Shown: positions 40,121-49,249, numbered from the stretch's first letter. The stretch is 64,000 nucleotides of DNA from Bradyrhizobium sp. SZCCT0231 (GCF_018130245.1 NZ_JAFCKP010000001.1:496001-560000), one strand, 5' to 3'. The notes: generated by a model from the sequence alone, not told the origin. Numbers and translations: made by a program.

Positions 40121-40900
40121 CTACCGGTTCTTGTTCACCGGCTTGCGCTTCTCGATGAACGCGGCCATGCCCTCGGAGCGGTCCTCCAGCGCGAAGGTCG
40201 AGTGGAACAGGTTGCGCTCGACGCTCATGCCCTCGGCAAGCGTGGTCTCGAAGGCGCGGTTCACCGCTTCCTTGGCCATCGCGGCCGCAGGGCGCGACAT
40301 GGCGGCGATCTTCTCGGCCGCCGCCATCACTTCGTCCATCAGCTTGTCGGCGGGTACGATGCGGCTGACGAGGCCCGAGCGCTCGGCTTCGGCTGCGTCC
40401 ATCATCCGGCCGGTGAGGCAGAGATCCATCGCCTTGGACTTGCCGATCGCGCGGGTCAGGCGCTGGGTACCGCCGATGCCGGGAATGGTGCCGAGCGTGA
40501 TCTCGGGCTGGCCGAACTTTGCGGTGTCGGCGGCGATGATGAAATCGCACATCATGGCGAGCTCGCAGCCGCCGCCGAGCGCGTAACCCGCGACCGCGGC
40601 GATCGTCGGCTTGCGGCAACGCGCGATGCGGTCGCCGCCGATCGCGGCAAAATCCTCGGAGAACATGTCGATGAAGCCCTTGGGCTGCATCTCCTTGATG
40701 TCGGCGCCGGCGGCAAAGGCCTTCTCGCTGCCGGTCACGACGATGCAGCCGATGGCGTCGTCGGCCTCGAGATCGTCGACCGCCGCGGCGATCTCGCGGA
40801 AGACGCCGAACGAGAGCGCGTTGAGCATTTTCGGCCGGTTCAGCTTGATGATGCCGACCGCATCGATGCTTTCGACGATGATGTGTTCGAACGTGCTCAT
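40121..40900 (-). CDS. Enoyl-CoA hydratase
   Basis: A 259-residue crotonase-fold enzyme of normal length. The oxyanion-hole motif is [11 protein letters not shown], and the two catalytic glutamates are E113 ([11 protein letters not shown]) and E133 ([20 protein letters not shown]). It hydrates trans-2-enoyl-CoA in fatty-acid beta-oxidation or a related catabolic route. It is a single-gene unit between the TolC-type gene and an Ala/Lys-rich protein, so the pathway is not fixed by context. Confidence 0.93.
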   Translation of the reverse strand: MSTFEHIIVESIDAVGIIKLNRPKMLNALSFGVFREIAAAVDDLEADDAIGCIVVTGSEKAFAAGADIKEMQPKGFIDMFSEDFAAIGGDRIARCRKPTIAAVAGYALGGGCELAMMCDFIIAADTAKFGQPEITLGTIPGIGGTQRLTRAIGKSKAMDLCLTGRMMDAAEAERSGLVSRIVPADKLMDEVMAAAEKIAAMSRPAAAMAKEAVNRAFETTLAEGMSVERNLFHSTFALEDRSEGMAAFIEKRKPVNKNR

Positions 40901-41046
40901 GCTCCACCCACGCTTTTGATTGAGCGGGCAATGTGCCCGCTGGCGCGGTGGGCTTCAAGGGGCTACAGGCCCGCCGGAACGCGACGAAAGGCGCGTTCCG
41001 GATAAGGTCTGCCAGGCCAGTCCCCAGGCCGCCAATCGGCCAGCAA

Positions 41047-41718
41047 TCACGCCATGAACATCCGCGCGGCGGATGCCAGCGTCAGCAGCGTGCCGACGCC
41101 GATGAAGATCTTGCCGATCAGGGAGCTCTGGTCCCAGGCCGAGCTCTGCTGGCTGCTTGCCATCACCGGCGCCGGCCGTGGCTGTGCCTCGGTTGCGGCA
41201 ATCACCGCCTTCTGCGCCGGCGGGTTCTCCTGCACGGCGCGATCGATGTCGTTGAGCTGATCGGGCGCGACGACCTGGCTCTCGGGGGGGGCTGTGTTGG
41301 CATTATCGGCTGCTGCGTGCACATTGTCGTTGGCGCGGTTCGTCATCGCGGAGGCGGCAGCGGCAGTCGGCGTATCGGCGGCGAGCTGCGCATTGGCGTT
41401 GGCGACCTCCGGCGGCATCTGGCTCGACGCCGGTACCTGACTGTCGGTTTTGTCGTTCTTGGCCGCGTCGGCCTTGGCGGCGTCGGTCTTGGCCGCGGCG
41501 TCCTTCTTGTCGGCCTTGTCGTCGGATTTCTGCGTCGTCTTGCTGCTGCCGGTGCGGCGCGCGTCGTGGCGCCGGTGCTTGGCCGTGTCGGCCTGCTTGT
41601 CTGCGCTGTCCGCTTTACTGCTCGCGGCCGAACTCGGCGCCGCCTGTGCAACGCCCCCGAACAGCAAGAAAAGCCCGGCCAAGACGATCAGGGCCGCGCG
41701 CGCGCTGGTTTTCATCAT
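41047..41718 (-). CDS. Secreted Ala/Lys/Asp-rich protein with C-terminal helix
   Basis: A 223-residue protein with a signal peptide (KTSARAALIVLAGLFLLFGGVAQA-A). A highly charged low-complexity stretch follows at about residues 35-100, with repeats of the DKADKKDAAAKTDAAKADAAK kind, then an Ala/Asn/Gln-rich segment. A C-terminal membrane helix lies at about 203-221. No domain is recognised. It is divergent from the ecfF-osrA operon, sharing a 291-base intergenic region. It could be an envelope protein tethered at both ends; function unknown. Confidence 0.7.
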   Translation of the reverse strand: MMKTSARAALIVLAGLFLLFGGVAQAAPSSAASSKADSADKQADTAKHRRHDARRTGSSKTTQKSDDKADKKDAAAKTDAAKADAAKNDKTDSQVPASSQMPPEVANANAQLAADTPTAAAASAMTNRANDNVHAAADNANTAPPESQVVAPDQLNDIDRAVQENPPAQKAVIAATEAQPRPAPVMASSQQSSAWDQSSLIGKIFIGVGTLLTLASAARMFMA

Positions 41719-41964
41719 GTTGACGATCTCCCCAATTCCGCCCGTCCCGGCAGCGAACAGAGACCCTGGGGCGTGACGACAGCGGGGCAGAAAATGGGAA
41801 TCTTCGGGCTACACCCGGCAAAAACGGGGCAAACCGTCCCCCCGCGGCCGGCCGCCCGATGCGGGACGCGCCGATCGGTGTTATGAGCCGTCGCCGATGT
41901 TTGCGGCCGCGCCGGTCGCGAGGCCTGGGCCTCGATCACAAATTCGTGATATGGCCGGCCCCGC

Positions 41965-41989
41965 GTAACAAATTGAAAGAGCGGCCGAA
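41965..41989 (+). promoter_or_regulatory. Candidate EcfF/SigF-type promoter of ecfF-osrA
   Basis: GTAAC-N16-CGAA lies 21 bases upstream of the ecfF GTG. It matches, as I recall it, the SigF-type consensus of Caulobacter (GTAACC ... CGAA), so the operon is probably autoregulated. The rest of the 41719-42009 gap holds nothing else I recognise. Confidence 0.6.
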
Positions 41990-42009
41990 TTGCATGGTGA
42001 GGGGCGCGG

Positions 42010-42555
42010 GTGCGCGGACGTGAGGACGAATGGACCGGCCTGATGCGGTCGGCCATGGCTGGCGATGACGCAGCGTATCATCGCTTGTTGAAGGCAGTCA
42101 CGCCGGTGCTGCGCGCCGCCGCGAGGCGCGGCTTGGCGCGGGCAGGTCAGCCTCCCGACCAGGCCGAGGATATCGTGCAGGAGATTCTGTTGGCGGTGCA
42201 TCTGAAGCGGCACACCTGGGACAGCGAAGCCGCCTTCGCGCCCTGGCTGTTTGCGATCGGCCGCAACAAGCTGATCGACGCGCTCCGCCGGCGCGGCAAG
42301 CGCGTGTTCGTCAACATCGACGATTTCGCCGAGACGCTGCCGGGTGAGGCGCCGCAGGAGACCGCTTCGGCTGGCGAGGTCGCCGCCCAACTGGGCACCC
42401 TGCCGCAGCGTCAGCGCGACGTGCTGCAATCGATCGCGGTCGAGGCCGCCTCGATCAAGGATACGGCGGCAAAGTTCTCGATGAGCGAGGGTGCGGTGCG
42501 GGTCGCGCTGCATCGCGGACTTGCGGCGCTGACGGCCAAACTGCGGGACCACTAG
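42010..42555 (+). CDS. ecfF: ECF sigma factor EcfF (oxidative stress)
   Basis: A 181-residue ECF sigma factor. Region 2 holds ARAGQPPDQAEDIVQEILLAVHLKRHTWD and WLFAIGRNKLIDALRRR; region 4 holds LPQRQRDVLQSIAVEAASIKDTAAKFSMSEGAVRVALHRGLAAL. It starts with GTG. The next gene is the DUF1109 anti-sigma OsrA, 2 bases on. In B. japonicum the EcfF-OsrA pair responds to reactive oxygen through OsrA cysteines; the cysteine positions here match, which fixes the assignment. Confidence 0.9.
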   Translation: MRGREDEWTGLMRSAMAGDDAAYHRLLKAVTPVLRAAARRGLARAGQPPDQAEDIVQEILLAVHLKRHTWDSEAAFAPWLFAIGRNKLIDALRRRGKRVFVNIDDFAETLPGEAPQETASAGEVAAQLGTLPQRQRDVLQSIAVEAASIKDTAAKFSMSEGAVRVALHRGLAALTAKLRDH

Positions 42556-42557
42556 TC

Positions 42558-43196
42558 ATGGACACCGATCAACTCATTCGCTCGCTCGCCGCTGACAACG
42601 CGCACCGCGCGCCACGCGTCGGCGCCGTGCTGACCATGGCGCTGCTGGTGGCTGCGCCCCTGTCGATCCTGATCTTTGCGACATTCCTCGGCGTGCGCGC
42701 CGACGTGATGAGCGCCATGCGCAATCCATTCTTCGATATGAAGTTCGCGGTGACGCTGTCGCTTGCGATCCCCGCGATCATCGTCAGCCTGCATCTGTCG
42801 CGCCCTGAAGCCCTGCTGCGCGGCTGGGGCTGGCTGCTGCTGCTCCCCGTAGGCCTGCTTGCGGTTGCGATCGGCAGCGAGGCGATGATGGCGCCGGCCA
42901 TGCCGGTGACGATGCGGCTGATGGGCAAGAACTCCAGGACTTGCCTGATAGCGATCCCCGCGATGTCCCTGCCGCTGCTCGCAGGGGCACTGTTCGGCCT
43001 CCGCCATGGCGCGCCGTCCAACCCTGCGCTTGCCGGAGCGTTCGCGGGCCTGGTGTCGGCCGGGCTTGCTGCGACGCTCTATGCCTCGCACTGCACCGAC
43101 GATTCCCCGCTGTTCGTCGCGACCTGGTACACGCTCGCGACCGCGGTGGTGACCGCGATCGGCGCGGCGGTTGGATCGAGGGTCTTGCGGTATTAG
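42558..43196 (+). CDS. osrA: Anti-sigma factor OsrA (DUF1109/NrsF family)
   Basis: A 212-residue integral membrane protein with six predicted helices of the DUF1109/NrsF family. It contains exactly two cysteines, C129 (SRTCLIA) and C179 (ASHCTDD), the positions reported as critical for redox sensing in B. japonicum OsrA. The N-terminal MDTDQLIRSLAADN is the expected sigma-binding tail. It follows ecfF by 2 bases. Oxidation of the cysteine pair should release EcfF. A composite hairpin repeat starts 2 bases after its stop. Confidence 0.92.
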   Translation: MDTDQLIRSLAADNAHRAPRVGAVLTMALLVAAPLSILIFATFLGVRADVMSAMRNPFFDMKFAVTLSLAIPAIIVSLHLSRPEALLRGWGWLLLLPVGLLAVAIGSEAMMAPAMPVTMRLMGKNSRTCLIAIPAMSLPLLAGALFGLRHGAPSNPALAGAFAGLVSAGLAATLYASHCTDDSPLFVATWYTLATAVVTAIGAAVGSRVLRY

Positions 43197-43197
43197 C

Positions 43198-43293
43198 GCA
43201 TGATCCGGAAAAGTGTGAAGCGGTTTTCCGAAAAGATCATGCTCAAATAGAAACCTAAAGCGCGATGACCATTCATCCCAATCTCATCGCGCT
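43198..43293. repeat. Composite hairpin repeat between osrA and the DUF2336 gene
   Basis: Hairpin one: GCATGATC / GATCATGC enclosing CGGAAAA / TTTTCCG (loop GTGTGAAGCGG), 43198-43242. Hairpin two: AGCGCGATGA / TCATCGCGCT, 43259-43293. The element fills the whole gap between convergent stop codons, and the DUF2336 stop starts on its last base. It shares its fold, not its stem sequence, with 49250-49346. Confidence 0.85.
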
Positions 43294-44394
43294 CTAGGCC
43301 GTCGGCGTCGCGTTCTGCATGCGGTGGAAGCGCAGCACCTGCTGCGCCGTCGATGAGCGCAGGGCCTCGTAGGCGTCGCGCAGCGCCAGCATGTCGGTCT
43401 GCGACCTGCCGGAGAGCTTCTCGCGCATGGTGATGATCGCGCGCACGCTCGACCATTGCATCCCCGCGACCTTGGCAAGGATCATCACGCCTTCTGTGCG
43501 GCTCTCGATCATCATGGTCTCGGCGGTCTCGACCGCGACGCCGGCGAGCGCCGCAAGGCCCGCATTGGTCTCATCGAACTTGCCCTGCTCGGCGAAAGTG
43601 GTGACCTGGAATTCGTTGAGGCGGCCGTCCTCGTGCAGCGACTTCACCAGTGCGCGCGCCATCTCGGTCTGCCTGGTCATGGCGGCGGCGCGGACCCGCT
43701 GGGCCGCCTGCTGCACCACGCTCGACACCTCGTCCGCGAGATCCGGATGCGCGGCCTCCAGCTTCCGGCGCACGGTCAAGGACGCCTTCGCAACCAGCTT
43801 CAGGTAATGATGGCGCGGCAGGTCGGGCCGCAAGCCGATGCAGGTGGCGAGGTGGTCGTCGCGTTCGGCGCGCGTGACGAGGTCGGCGAGACTTTGCTCG
43901 GAGAGCCGAGCGCCGGGATTGCTGACGGTCGATTGCACGATGTCCTCGTTGCCGCGTGTCACCAGCACGTCTGTCAGGGCTTCCGACAGAACCCGCCGCA
44001 GCGAGATCGCCTTCAGATGCGCCTGGCCCCGCGTGCGCGCGATCTCGATCAGGGTGGCCTCGTCCAGCCGTTCCGATTTCGATAGAACCGGGCCGGAGAC
44101 CTCGATCACCTCGTCGAGCGCGAGCGTGCGGATGATCTTCGGCGGCGCAGCCGCGATCGGCGCGAGGCGCTCGGCGAGCAGCGCCCTGGCCGACGTCTCG
44201 ATCTGCTCGATCAGGCACTGGAACACGTCGTCGAACACGCGGATGTGGTCGTCGGAATAGTCGACTGCGTTGCCCACGAAGAGATCAGTGACTCGGCGCA
44301 GCGTCTCGACCCGGCGCGCAACGGTGCCGTGCGAGAGGGCAGCCTGCAGTTCCTCGAGCAGGTTTTCGGATGGTCTTGCGGATTTGGAATTCAT
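43294..44394 (-). CDS. DUF2336-family protein
   Basis: A 366-residue, largely alpha-helical soluble protein of the DUF2336 type (HEAT-like repeat appearance). The conserved core includes RVETLRRVTDLFVGNAVDYSDDHIRVFDDVFQCLIEQIE near the N terminus and repeats such as NPGARLSEQSLADLVTRAERDD. No signal peptide or membrane helix is seen. Function is unknown; in Rhizobiales such proteins are widespread and may act in signalling. A diguanylate cyclase gene lies 61 bases upstream on the same strand, so the two may be co-transcribed. Confidence 0.85.
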   Translation of the reverse strand: MNSKSARPSENLLEELQAALSHGTVARRVETLRRVTDLFVGNAVDYSDDHIRVFDDVFQCLIEQIETSARALLAERLAPIAAAPPKIIRTLALDEVIEVSGPVLSKSERLDEATLIEIARTRGQAHLKAISLRRVLSEALTDVLVTRGNEDIVQSTVSNPGARLSEQSLADLVTRAERDDHLATCIGLRPDLPRHHYLKLVAKASLTVRRKLEAAHPDLADEVSSVVQQAAQRVRAAAMTRQTEMARALVKSLHEDGRLNEFQVTTFAEQGKFDETNAGLAALAGVAVETAETMMIESRTEGVMILAKVAGMQWSSVRAIITMREKLSGRSQTDMLALRDAYEALRSSTAQQVLRFHRMQNATPTA

Positions 44395-44455
44395 TGCCCT
44401 GTCCTGGAGCGTTCGGCCCGGCGGCGGCTTCTGCCGTCGGAGGAGAATGGATTGG

Positions 44456-45613
44456 TCAGCTCGTTGCAATGCAGTTGCGCCCTTGCGCCTTGGCGGAATA
44501 GAGCGCGCTGTCGGCGCGCGCGAGAGACGTGTCGGCAGTATCAGCGTCGCGCAGCGTCACGACGCCGGCGGAAATGGTCACCCGCATGCCCGGAGAGAAT
44601 GCGCTCCAGTCGAGATCGGCGACGATGCCGCGCAAGCGCTCGAGCATGCGGAGCGCGACGTCGCCCGACGTGTCGGGCAGCAGCAGCAGGAATTCCTCGC
44701 CGCCGTAGCGGCCGAAACTGTCGGTCGGCCGGATGTTGGCGAAAATGGTGATCGCGAAGGTGCGCAGCACCTCATCGCCAATGGGATGGCCGTGTGCGTC
44801 GTTGATGCGCTTGAACCAGTCGAGATCGATAAGCGCGATCGCGCAAGGTGTGGATGCCTGCCGCGACTTTTCGACCTCGGCGTCTAGAAGCCGCATGATG
44901 CAGCGGCGGTTGTAGGAGCCGGTGAGCTCGTCGAGCTCGGCCAGTTCCTCGATGCGCCGATAGGCGGCCTTCAGTTCGATGCTGCGCCGGTACAGGATCT
45001 TGCGCAGGGTGGCGCCGAATAGGCCGAGGAACGCGCACTGGCCGATCACCAGCACGAAGCAGAGCATCGAGGCGGTTCGCTGCAGCCGGGTCGCGACCGG
45101 CAGTCCGATCGGCAGGTCCGATCCGAGGAAAACCAGGGCGAGCCCACAGGTGGCAAGGCCCCAGGTGAGCATTGCCTGGCGCGACGTCATGCGCAGCGTG
45201 CCGAACGCGAAGATCAGAAACAACACGGCGAGGAACGCGACCCCGACCGTCGGCACCGCGAGCAGGAATGCCAGTTGCAGCGCCATATGCGCCGAGATCT
45301 GATAGACGGTGAGGTAATGATCCTCGAACCGGTCGCCGAAACCGGCTTCCGACAGCACCGTGAACGTCCCGATGATCAGGAGGCCGCCGAGCCAGAACAG
45401 CGACGGAACGCCCATGGAGATCGTGCCGTCATGGGCGTAGAGCAGCAGGACCGAGGTGCCCAGCGAGTAGCTCGCGACCTGGCCGATATACATCTGGCGG
45501 CGCTGCCGGGCCCGGCGTGCCCTGACTTCGGGAGCCGTCGTCTCGGGCGCGAGGACGAGATCCGCGACCTCTGCGGCATTCCTCTCGGGGAAGGACGTCG
45601 CGGCCGTGCTCAT
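44456..45613 (-). CDS. Membrane diguanylate cyclase (GGDEF)
   Basis: A 385-residue protein. Residues about 45-210 form six membrane helices. Residues about 225-385 form a GGDEF domain with the signature RYGGEEFLLLLPD. The inhibitory I-site R-P-T-D lies five residues before GGEEF, so the enzyme should be limited by its product, cyclic di-GMP. No EAL domain is present. The membrane part has no recognised sensor domain. It precedes the DUF2336 gene on the minus strand and diverges from the ECF sigma/subtilase operon across a 439-base gap. Confidence 0.93.
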   Translation of the reverse strand: MSTAATSFPERNAAEVADLVLAPETTAPEVRARRARQRRQMYIGQVASYSLGTSVLLLYAHDGTISMGVPSLFWLGGLLIIGTFTVLSEAGFGDRFEDHYLTVYQISAHMALQLAFLLAVPTVGVAFLAVLFLIFAFGTLRMTSRQAMLTWGLATCGLALVFLGSDLPIGLPVATRLQRTASMLCFVLVIGQCAFLGLFGATLRKILYRRSIELKAAYRRIEELAELDELTGSYNRRCIMRLLDAEVEKSRQASTPCAIALIDLDWFKRINDAHGHPIGDEVLRTFAITIFANIRPTDSFGRYGGEEFLLLLPDTSGDVALRMLERLRGIVADLDWSAFSPGMRVTISAGVVTLRDADTADTSLARADSALYSAKAQGRNCIATS

Positions 45614-46052
45614 GGTCCTGCCAATGGTGGATGATCAGCACAAAAATCTACGTGGCAAGCCTTTAGGTTTGGTATCCTTGAAATCGAATCCGAACCGTGC
45701 AGCACGGAACAAGGTGATCGGCCAGCGCGAGAATTTTACCGGCGATCACATATCGTGTGCGATGCGGTCGAGCCAAAGCAGGGCTTGGCGCGACAAACAT
45801 GGTGCAGGGCTGCTATGGAACCGGACTTCGCCGGGCCACCACCTGTGCCGGACAGGCATTCCGCAGGGAATATCTCAGTATTATGTTACCGATCTGGACT
45901 GACGCCGCAGACCGCCGCGGGTGGGACAAGAAAAGTGCCTGTATGTGGGGTAGCTCACACAGGTCCGCGTATGACTGCGGTAAATTGAAGAATTTTGCAC
46001 CCCCCGTCGAACCGTCCACCGCATCGACCCGACCAACTTTGCGAGACGGCCA
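45614..46052. other. Divergent region between the GGDEF gene and the ECF sigma operon
   Basis: There are 439 bases with no gene I can support. The AT-richer stretch around 45860-45900 (GGGAATATC ... GTTACC) may hold the sigma operon promoter, but no clear ECF -35/-10 pair can be assigned. Short plus-strand open frames here lack ribosome sites and known families. Confidence 0.45.
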
Positions 46053-46622
46053 TTGAGCGTGACACAGGCGGCTTCGGACGAGATCCTGATCGCCAGGATC
46101 GCTCAAGGTGACCGGCTCGCCATGCAGGTGCTGTACGGGCGGCACCATGTCAGGGTTTACAGGTTCGGACTGAGGCTCGTGCGGGACGAGCAGGCGGCGG
46201 AAGACCTCATCAGCGAGGTGTTCCTCGACGTCTGGCGTCAAGCCGGCAAGTTCGAGGGCCGATCCGCCGTTTCCACCTGGCTGCTGGCAATCACCCGATT
46301 CAAGGCCCTGTCTGCGCTTCGGCGCAGGAGGGATTTCGAGCTGGACGAAGAAGCTGCCAACGCGATCGAGGATACGTCCGACGATCCGGAAACGGTGGTG
46401 CAGAAGAAGGATACCAGTGTGGCGTTGCGGGAGTGTCTGACGGGCCTCTCGCCGGAACACCGGGAGATCGTCGATCTCGTCTACTACCACGAGAAGTCCG
46501 TGGAAGAGGCGGCCGAGATCATCGGGATCCCGGAGAACACTGTGAAGACGCGCTTGTTCTATGCGCGCAAGAAATTGGCCGAACTGCTGAAGGCAGCCGG
46601 CGTTGAGCGAGGCTGGCCATGA
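46053..46622 (+). CDS. ECF sigma factor
   Basis: A 189-residue ECF sigma factor. Region 2: DRLAMQVLYGRHHVRVYRFGLRLVRDEQAAEDLISEVFLDVWRQ, then STWLLAITRFKALSALRRRR. Region 4: LSPEHREIVDLVYYHEKSVEEAAEIIGIPENTVKTRLFYARKKL. The start is a TTG at 46053, or a GTG two codons on. It overlaps the anti-sigma gene by 4 bases (ATGA). The subgroup is not certain; it differs from EcfF and is paired with a single-span anti-sigma and a subtilase. Confidence 0.93.
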   Translation: MSVTQAASDEILIARIAQGDRLAMQVLYGRHHVRVYRFGLRLVRDEQAAEDLISEVFLDVWRQAGKFEGRSAVSTWLLAITRFKALSALRRRRDFELDEEAANAIEDTSDDPETVVQKKDTSVALRECLTGLSPEHREIVDLVYYHEKSVEEAAEIIGIPENTVKTRLFYARKKLAELLKAAGVERGWP

Positions 46623-47314
46623 TGGCTTTGAGCAAGAAGATGCTGGAGCAAGAGCCCAGTGAAATTGAACTGCTGCTGCCGTGGCACGCTGCCGGCACGC
46701 TGAACGCGCGCGATGCGCGCCGTGTCGAGGAAGCGCTGGCGCGCGATCCCGAGCTTGCCAGGCAATATGCCGCGATCCGCGGCGAGTACGAAGAGACCAT
46801 CCATCTGAACGAGAGCCTGGGCGCGCCGTCGGCGCGCGCGATGCAGAAGCTGTTCGCCGCGATCGACGCCGAGCCGGCCCGGGCGAGCGGCTCGCTGCCG
46901 CTGTCGGCGCGCATCTCGACCTTCTTCGCGAGCTTGTCGCCGCGCACGCTGGCGTGGTCCGCAAGCCTCGGCGCCGTCGCGCTCGTGCTGCAGGCCGGGA
47001 TCATCGGGGCCGTGCTGATGAAAAACCAGCCGGCGACCTTCCAGACGGCTTCGCTCTCGACCAGCGCGCCGATCACACGCGAACTCGGTAGCACGGCCGC
47101 GCCGGCGCGCGCGCTGGTGCGGTTCACGCCCGAGGCGCGCGTCGCCGACATCACCGCGCTGCTCGACAGCTACCAGGCTTCGATCATCGGCGACGCCAAG
47201 GGCGGGATGTTCCGCCTCCAGTTCGAGCGGGCGATGAGCCAGGACGAGCTCGCCTCGCTGCTCGGCAGGATGCAGCGCGAGAAGTTCGTCAACCTCGCCG
47301 TCGCGGCGCCCTAG
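46619..47314 (+). CDS. Single-span anti-sigma factor with propeptide-like periplasmic domain
   Basis: A 231-residue anti-sigma factor. Residues 1-85 form a helical sigma-binding domain (EIELLLPWHAAGTLNARDARRVEEAL) without the zinc HxxxCxxC motif. A membrane helix lies at about 117-138 (AWSASLGAVALVLQAGIIGAV). The periplasmic tail (about 160-231: RALVRFTPEARVADITALL ... GGMFRLQF ... FVNLAVAAP) has the beta-alpha-beta-beta-alpha-beta look of a subtilase propeptide (I9-like). It overlaps the sigma gene by 4 bases and precedes a secreted subtilase by 16 bases. The propeptide likeness is by eye only. Confidence 0.85.
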   Translation: MMALSKKMLEQEPSEIELLLPWHAAGTLNARDARRVEEALARDPELARQYAAIRGEYEETIHLNESLGAPSARAMQKLFAAIDAEPARASGSLPLSARISTFFASLSPRTLAWSASLGAVALVLQAGIIGAVLMKNQPATFQTASLSTSAPITRELGSTAAPARALVRFTPEARVADITALLDSYQASIIGDAKGGMFRLQFERAMSQDELASLLGRMQREKFVNLAVAAP

Positions 47315-47330
47315 GCGCGCCGCTGAGCCG

Positions 47331-49046
47331 ATGACGGGCAAATCCGAGAGCAGGGTGCGTACCGGGGCCTACGCTTCATCGGTCGGGGCCGCGCTTCTGG
47401 TTGCCTCCTGTTTCGGCGCCGAGGTTGCGCAGGCGCAGGCGATCATGCGTACGCCTACGATCAGCGTGCCCTCGCGAACGCCGACCATCGCTCCGAACAT
47501 CACCCCGCGGGTCAGTCCCAACGTCGCTGCGCGCGCGGTCAGCGTCGACCGCGGCCCACGGACCATGGCGACCATTCCCCACGTCACGACGTCGCGCGTA
47601 AGGCCGACGGTGCCGATGCTGCCCTACGCGCGCTATTCGCCGAACCTCTATCCGGCCTGCACCGCGCCCTATCGCGGCGCCGACGGCGAATGCACGGGCC
47701 AGCCGAGTGCAGGCGGCGAGGGGACCGGAAAATCGGGCAAGAAAACCGCCGCCAAGGGGCGCGGCAGCAACGCGCCGGCCGCGGTGACCTCGACCAGCTT
47801 CGCAGGCGAGTTCGTCGCCGAGATCGACGCTGCGCTGTCGCCGGCCGAGGCCGACGAACTGGCACGCCGGCACGGCTTGAGGCGCATATCCTCGGAAAAT
47901 TTCCCGCTGATCGGAGCCACCTTCGGCCTGTTCCGCATCACCGACGGCCGGCCCTATGAGACCGTGCGGCGCGAATTCGCGGCCGACGGCAGCGTGCGCT
48001 CGCTCCAGCCGAACTTCCGCTACGTGCTCCAGGATCAGAGGCCGTCGCGGACGACCGAAGGCGATCCTGCGCAATATGCGCTGACGAAGCTCCGCCTGCC
48101 GCAGGCGCATACGCTGGCACATGGCGCCAACGTCACGATCGCTGTGATCGATTCCGGCATCGACGCCAGGCATCCCGAGCTTGCCAATTCCGTCGCCGAC
48201 AGTTTCGACGCGCTCGGCAGCACCGAGGGACCGCACATCCACGGTACCGGCATCGCCGGCGCGATCGTGGCCCATGCCCGGCTCATGGGCAGCGCGCCAG
48301 AGGCCCGCATCATCGCGATCCGGGCCTTCGGCGGCGCCAATGGCGGCGCCGAGAGCTCGTCCTACATCATCCTGCGCTCGCTGAATTATGCCGCCGAGCA
48401 CGGCGCGCAGATCGTCAATATGAGCTTTGCCGGCCCGAAGGACGCGGTGATCGAGCGCGCCATCGCGGCGACCGCCGCGCGCGGGCTCGTGCTGATCGCC
48501 GCCGCCGGCAACGCCGGCCCGAAATCGCCGCCGCTTTATCCGGCCGCCAATCCGAACGTCATCGCGGTCAGCGCGACGGATCAGCAGGACAAGCTGTTCT
48601 CCGCCTCCAACCGCGGCAATTACATCGCGATCGCAGCGCCCGGCGTCGATATCTTCCTGCCGGCGCCGGACGGCAAGTACCAGATGACGTCGGGCACCTC
48701 GTTCTCGGCCGCCTACGTCTCCGGCGTCGCGGCGCTGCTGCTCGAGCGCAACCATGCCCTGAAGCCGGAAGCGCTGCGAACGACGCTGACGAAGACCGCG
48801 CGCGACCTCGGCTCGCCCGGGCGCGACGAGCTCTTCGGCGATGGTCAGACCGATGCGTTTGCCGCGGTGATGGCTGTTCCCGCCGACAGCGCGACCCCGA
48901 TGGCGGCGGCGTCCGGTACAACAAAACGTGAAGATGCCACCAAGCGTCGCGATGAGCCGGGCAGCCGCGCGATCGAACAACCCTCGCTGTCGAGTACGGA
49001 CGATAAATCCACGATTTCTCAGGCGGATAGGCCGGCGACGCGATAG
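47331..49046 (+). CDS. Secreted subtilase (S8 serine protease)
   Basis: A 571-residue subtilisin-family protease. The signal peptide ends near AQA (about residue 37). A Pro/Arg-rich linker and a propeptide-like segment (about 155-245) precede the catalytic domain. The triad is visible: D274 in VIDSGIDARHPEL, H304 in IHGTGIAGAI and S457 in TSGTSFSAAYVSG. A 60-residue polar tail follows. It is third in an operon with an ECF sigma and anti-sigma factor, so it is probably a target or a part of that signalling circuit. Its natural substrate is unknown. Confidence 0.92.
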   Translation: MTGKSESRVRTGAYASSVGAALLVASCFGAEVAQAQAIMRTPTISVPSRTPTIAPNITPRVSPNVAARAVSVDRGPRTMATIPHVTTSRVRPTVPMLPYARYSPNLYPACTAPYRGADGECTGQPSAGGEGTGKSGKKTAAKGRGSNAPAAVTSTSFAGEFVAEIDAALSPAEADELARRHGLRRISSENFPLIGATFGLFRITDGRPYETVRREFAADGSVRSLQPNFRYVLQDQRPSRTTEGDPAQYALTKLRLPQAHTLAHGANVTIAVIDSGIDARHPELANSVADSFDALGSTEGPHIHGTGIAGAIVAHARLMGSAPEARIIAIRAFGGANGGAESSSYIILRSLNYAAEHGAQIVNMSFAGPKDAVIERAIAATAARGLVLIAAAGNAGPKSPPLYPAANPNVIAVSATDQQDKLFSASNRGNYIAIAAPGVDIFLPAPDGKYQMTSGTSFSAAYVSGVAALLLERNHALKPEALRTTLTKTARDLGSPGRDELFGDGQTDAFAAVMAVPADSATPMAAASGTTKREDATKRRDEPGSRAIEQPSLSSTDDKSTISQADRPATR

Positions 49047-49206
49047 CGGCTGCGACAAAGATGCGCGCGCCGCCGAGGTCAAAAAAGCCAACCCCGCATT
49101 GAACGTTCAGCCAGCTGCCACGACCAACTGATGTGGGAGCGGTCATCCCTCCCCATCAGTCATATTAGGCGCGAGCGCCCATCCACCCCAAGCGCCCATA
49201 TGGCTC

Positions 49207-49245
49207 GACCCGTCCGGTTGTCCCCCCGGACGGGTCTTTTCTTTT
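49207..49245 (+). terminator. Terminator after the subtilase operon
   Basis: A perfect 11-bp stem GACCCGTCCGG / CCGGACGGGTC with an 8-base loop and a TTTTCTTTT tail, 160 bases after the subtilase stop. It is directly followed by the composite repeat at 49250. Confidence 0.88.
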
Positions 49246-49249
49246 CAGA

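Noticed and set aside
45606-46000. Short plus-strand open frames before the ECF sigma gene
   Set aside because: No start signals and no family; they lie in a likely promoter region.
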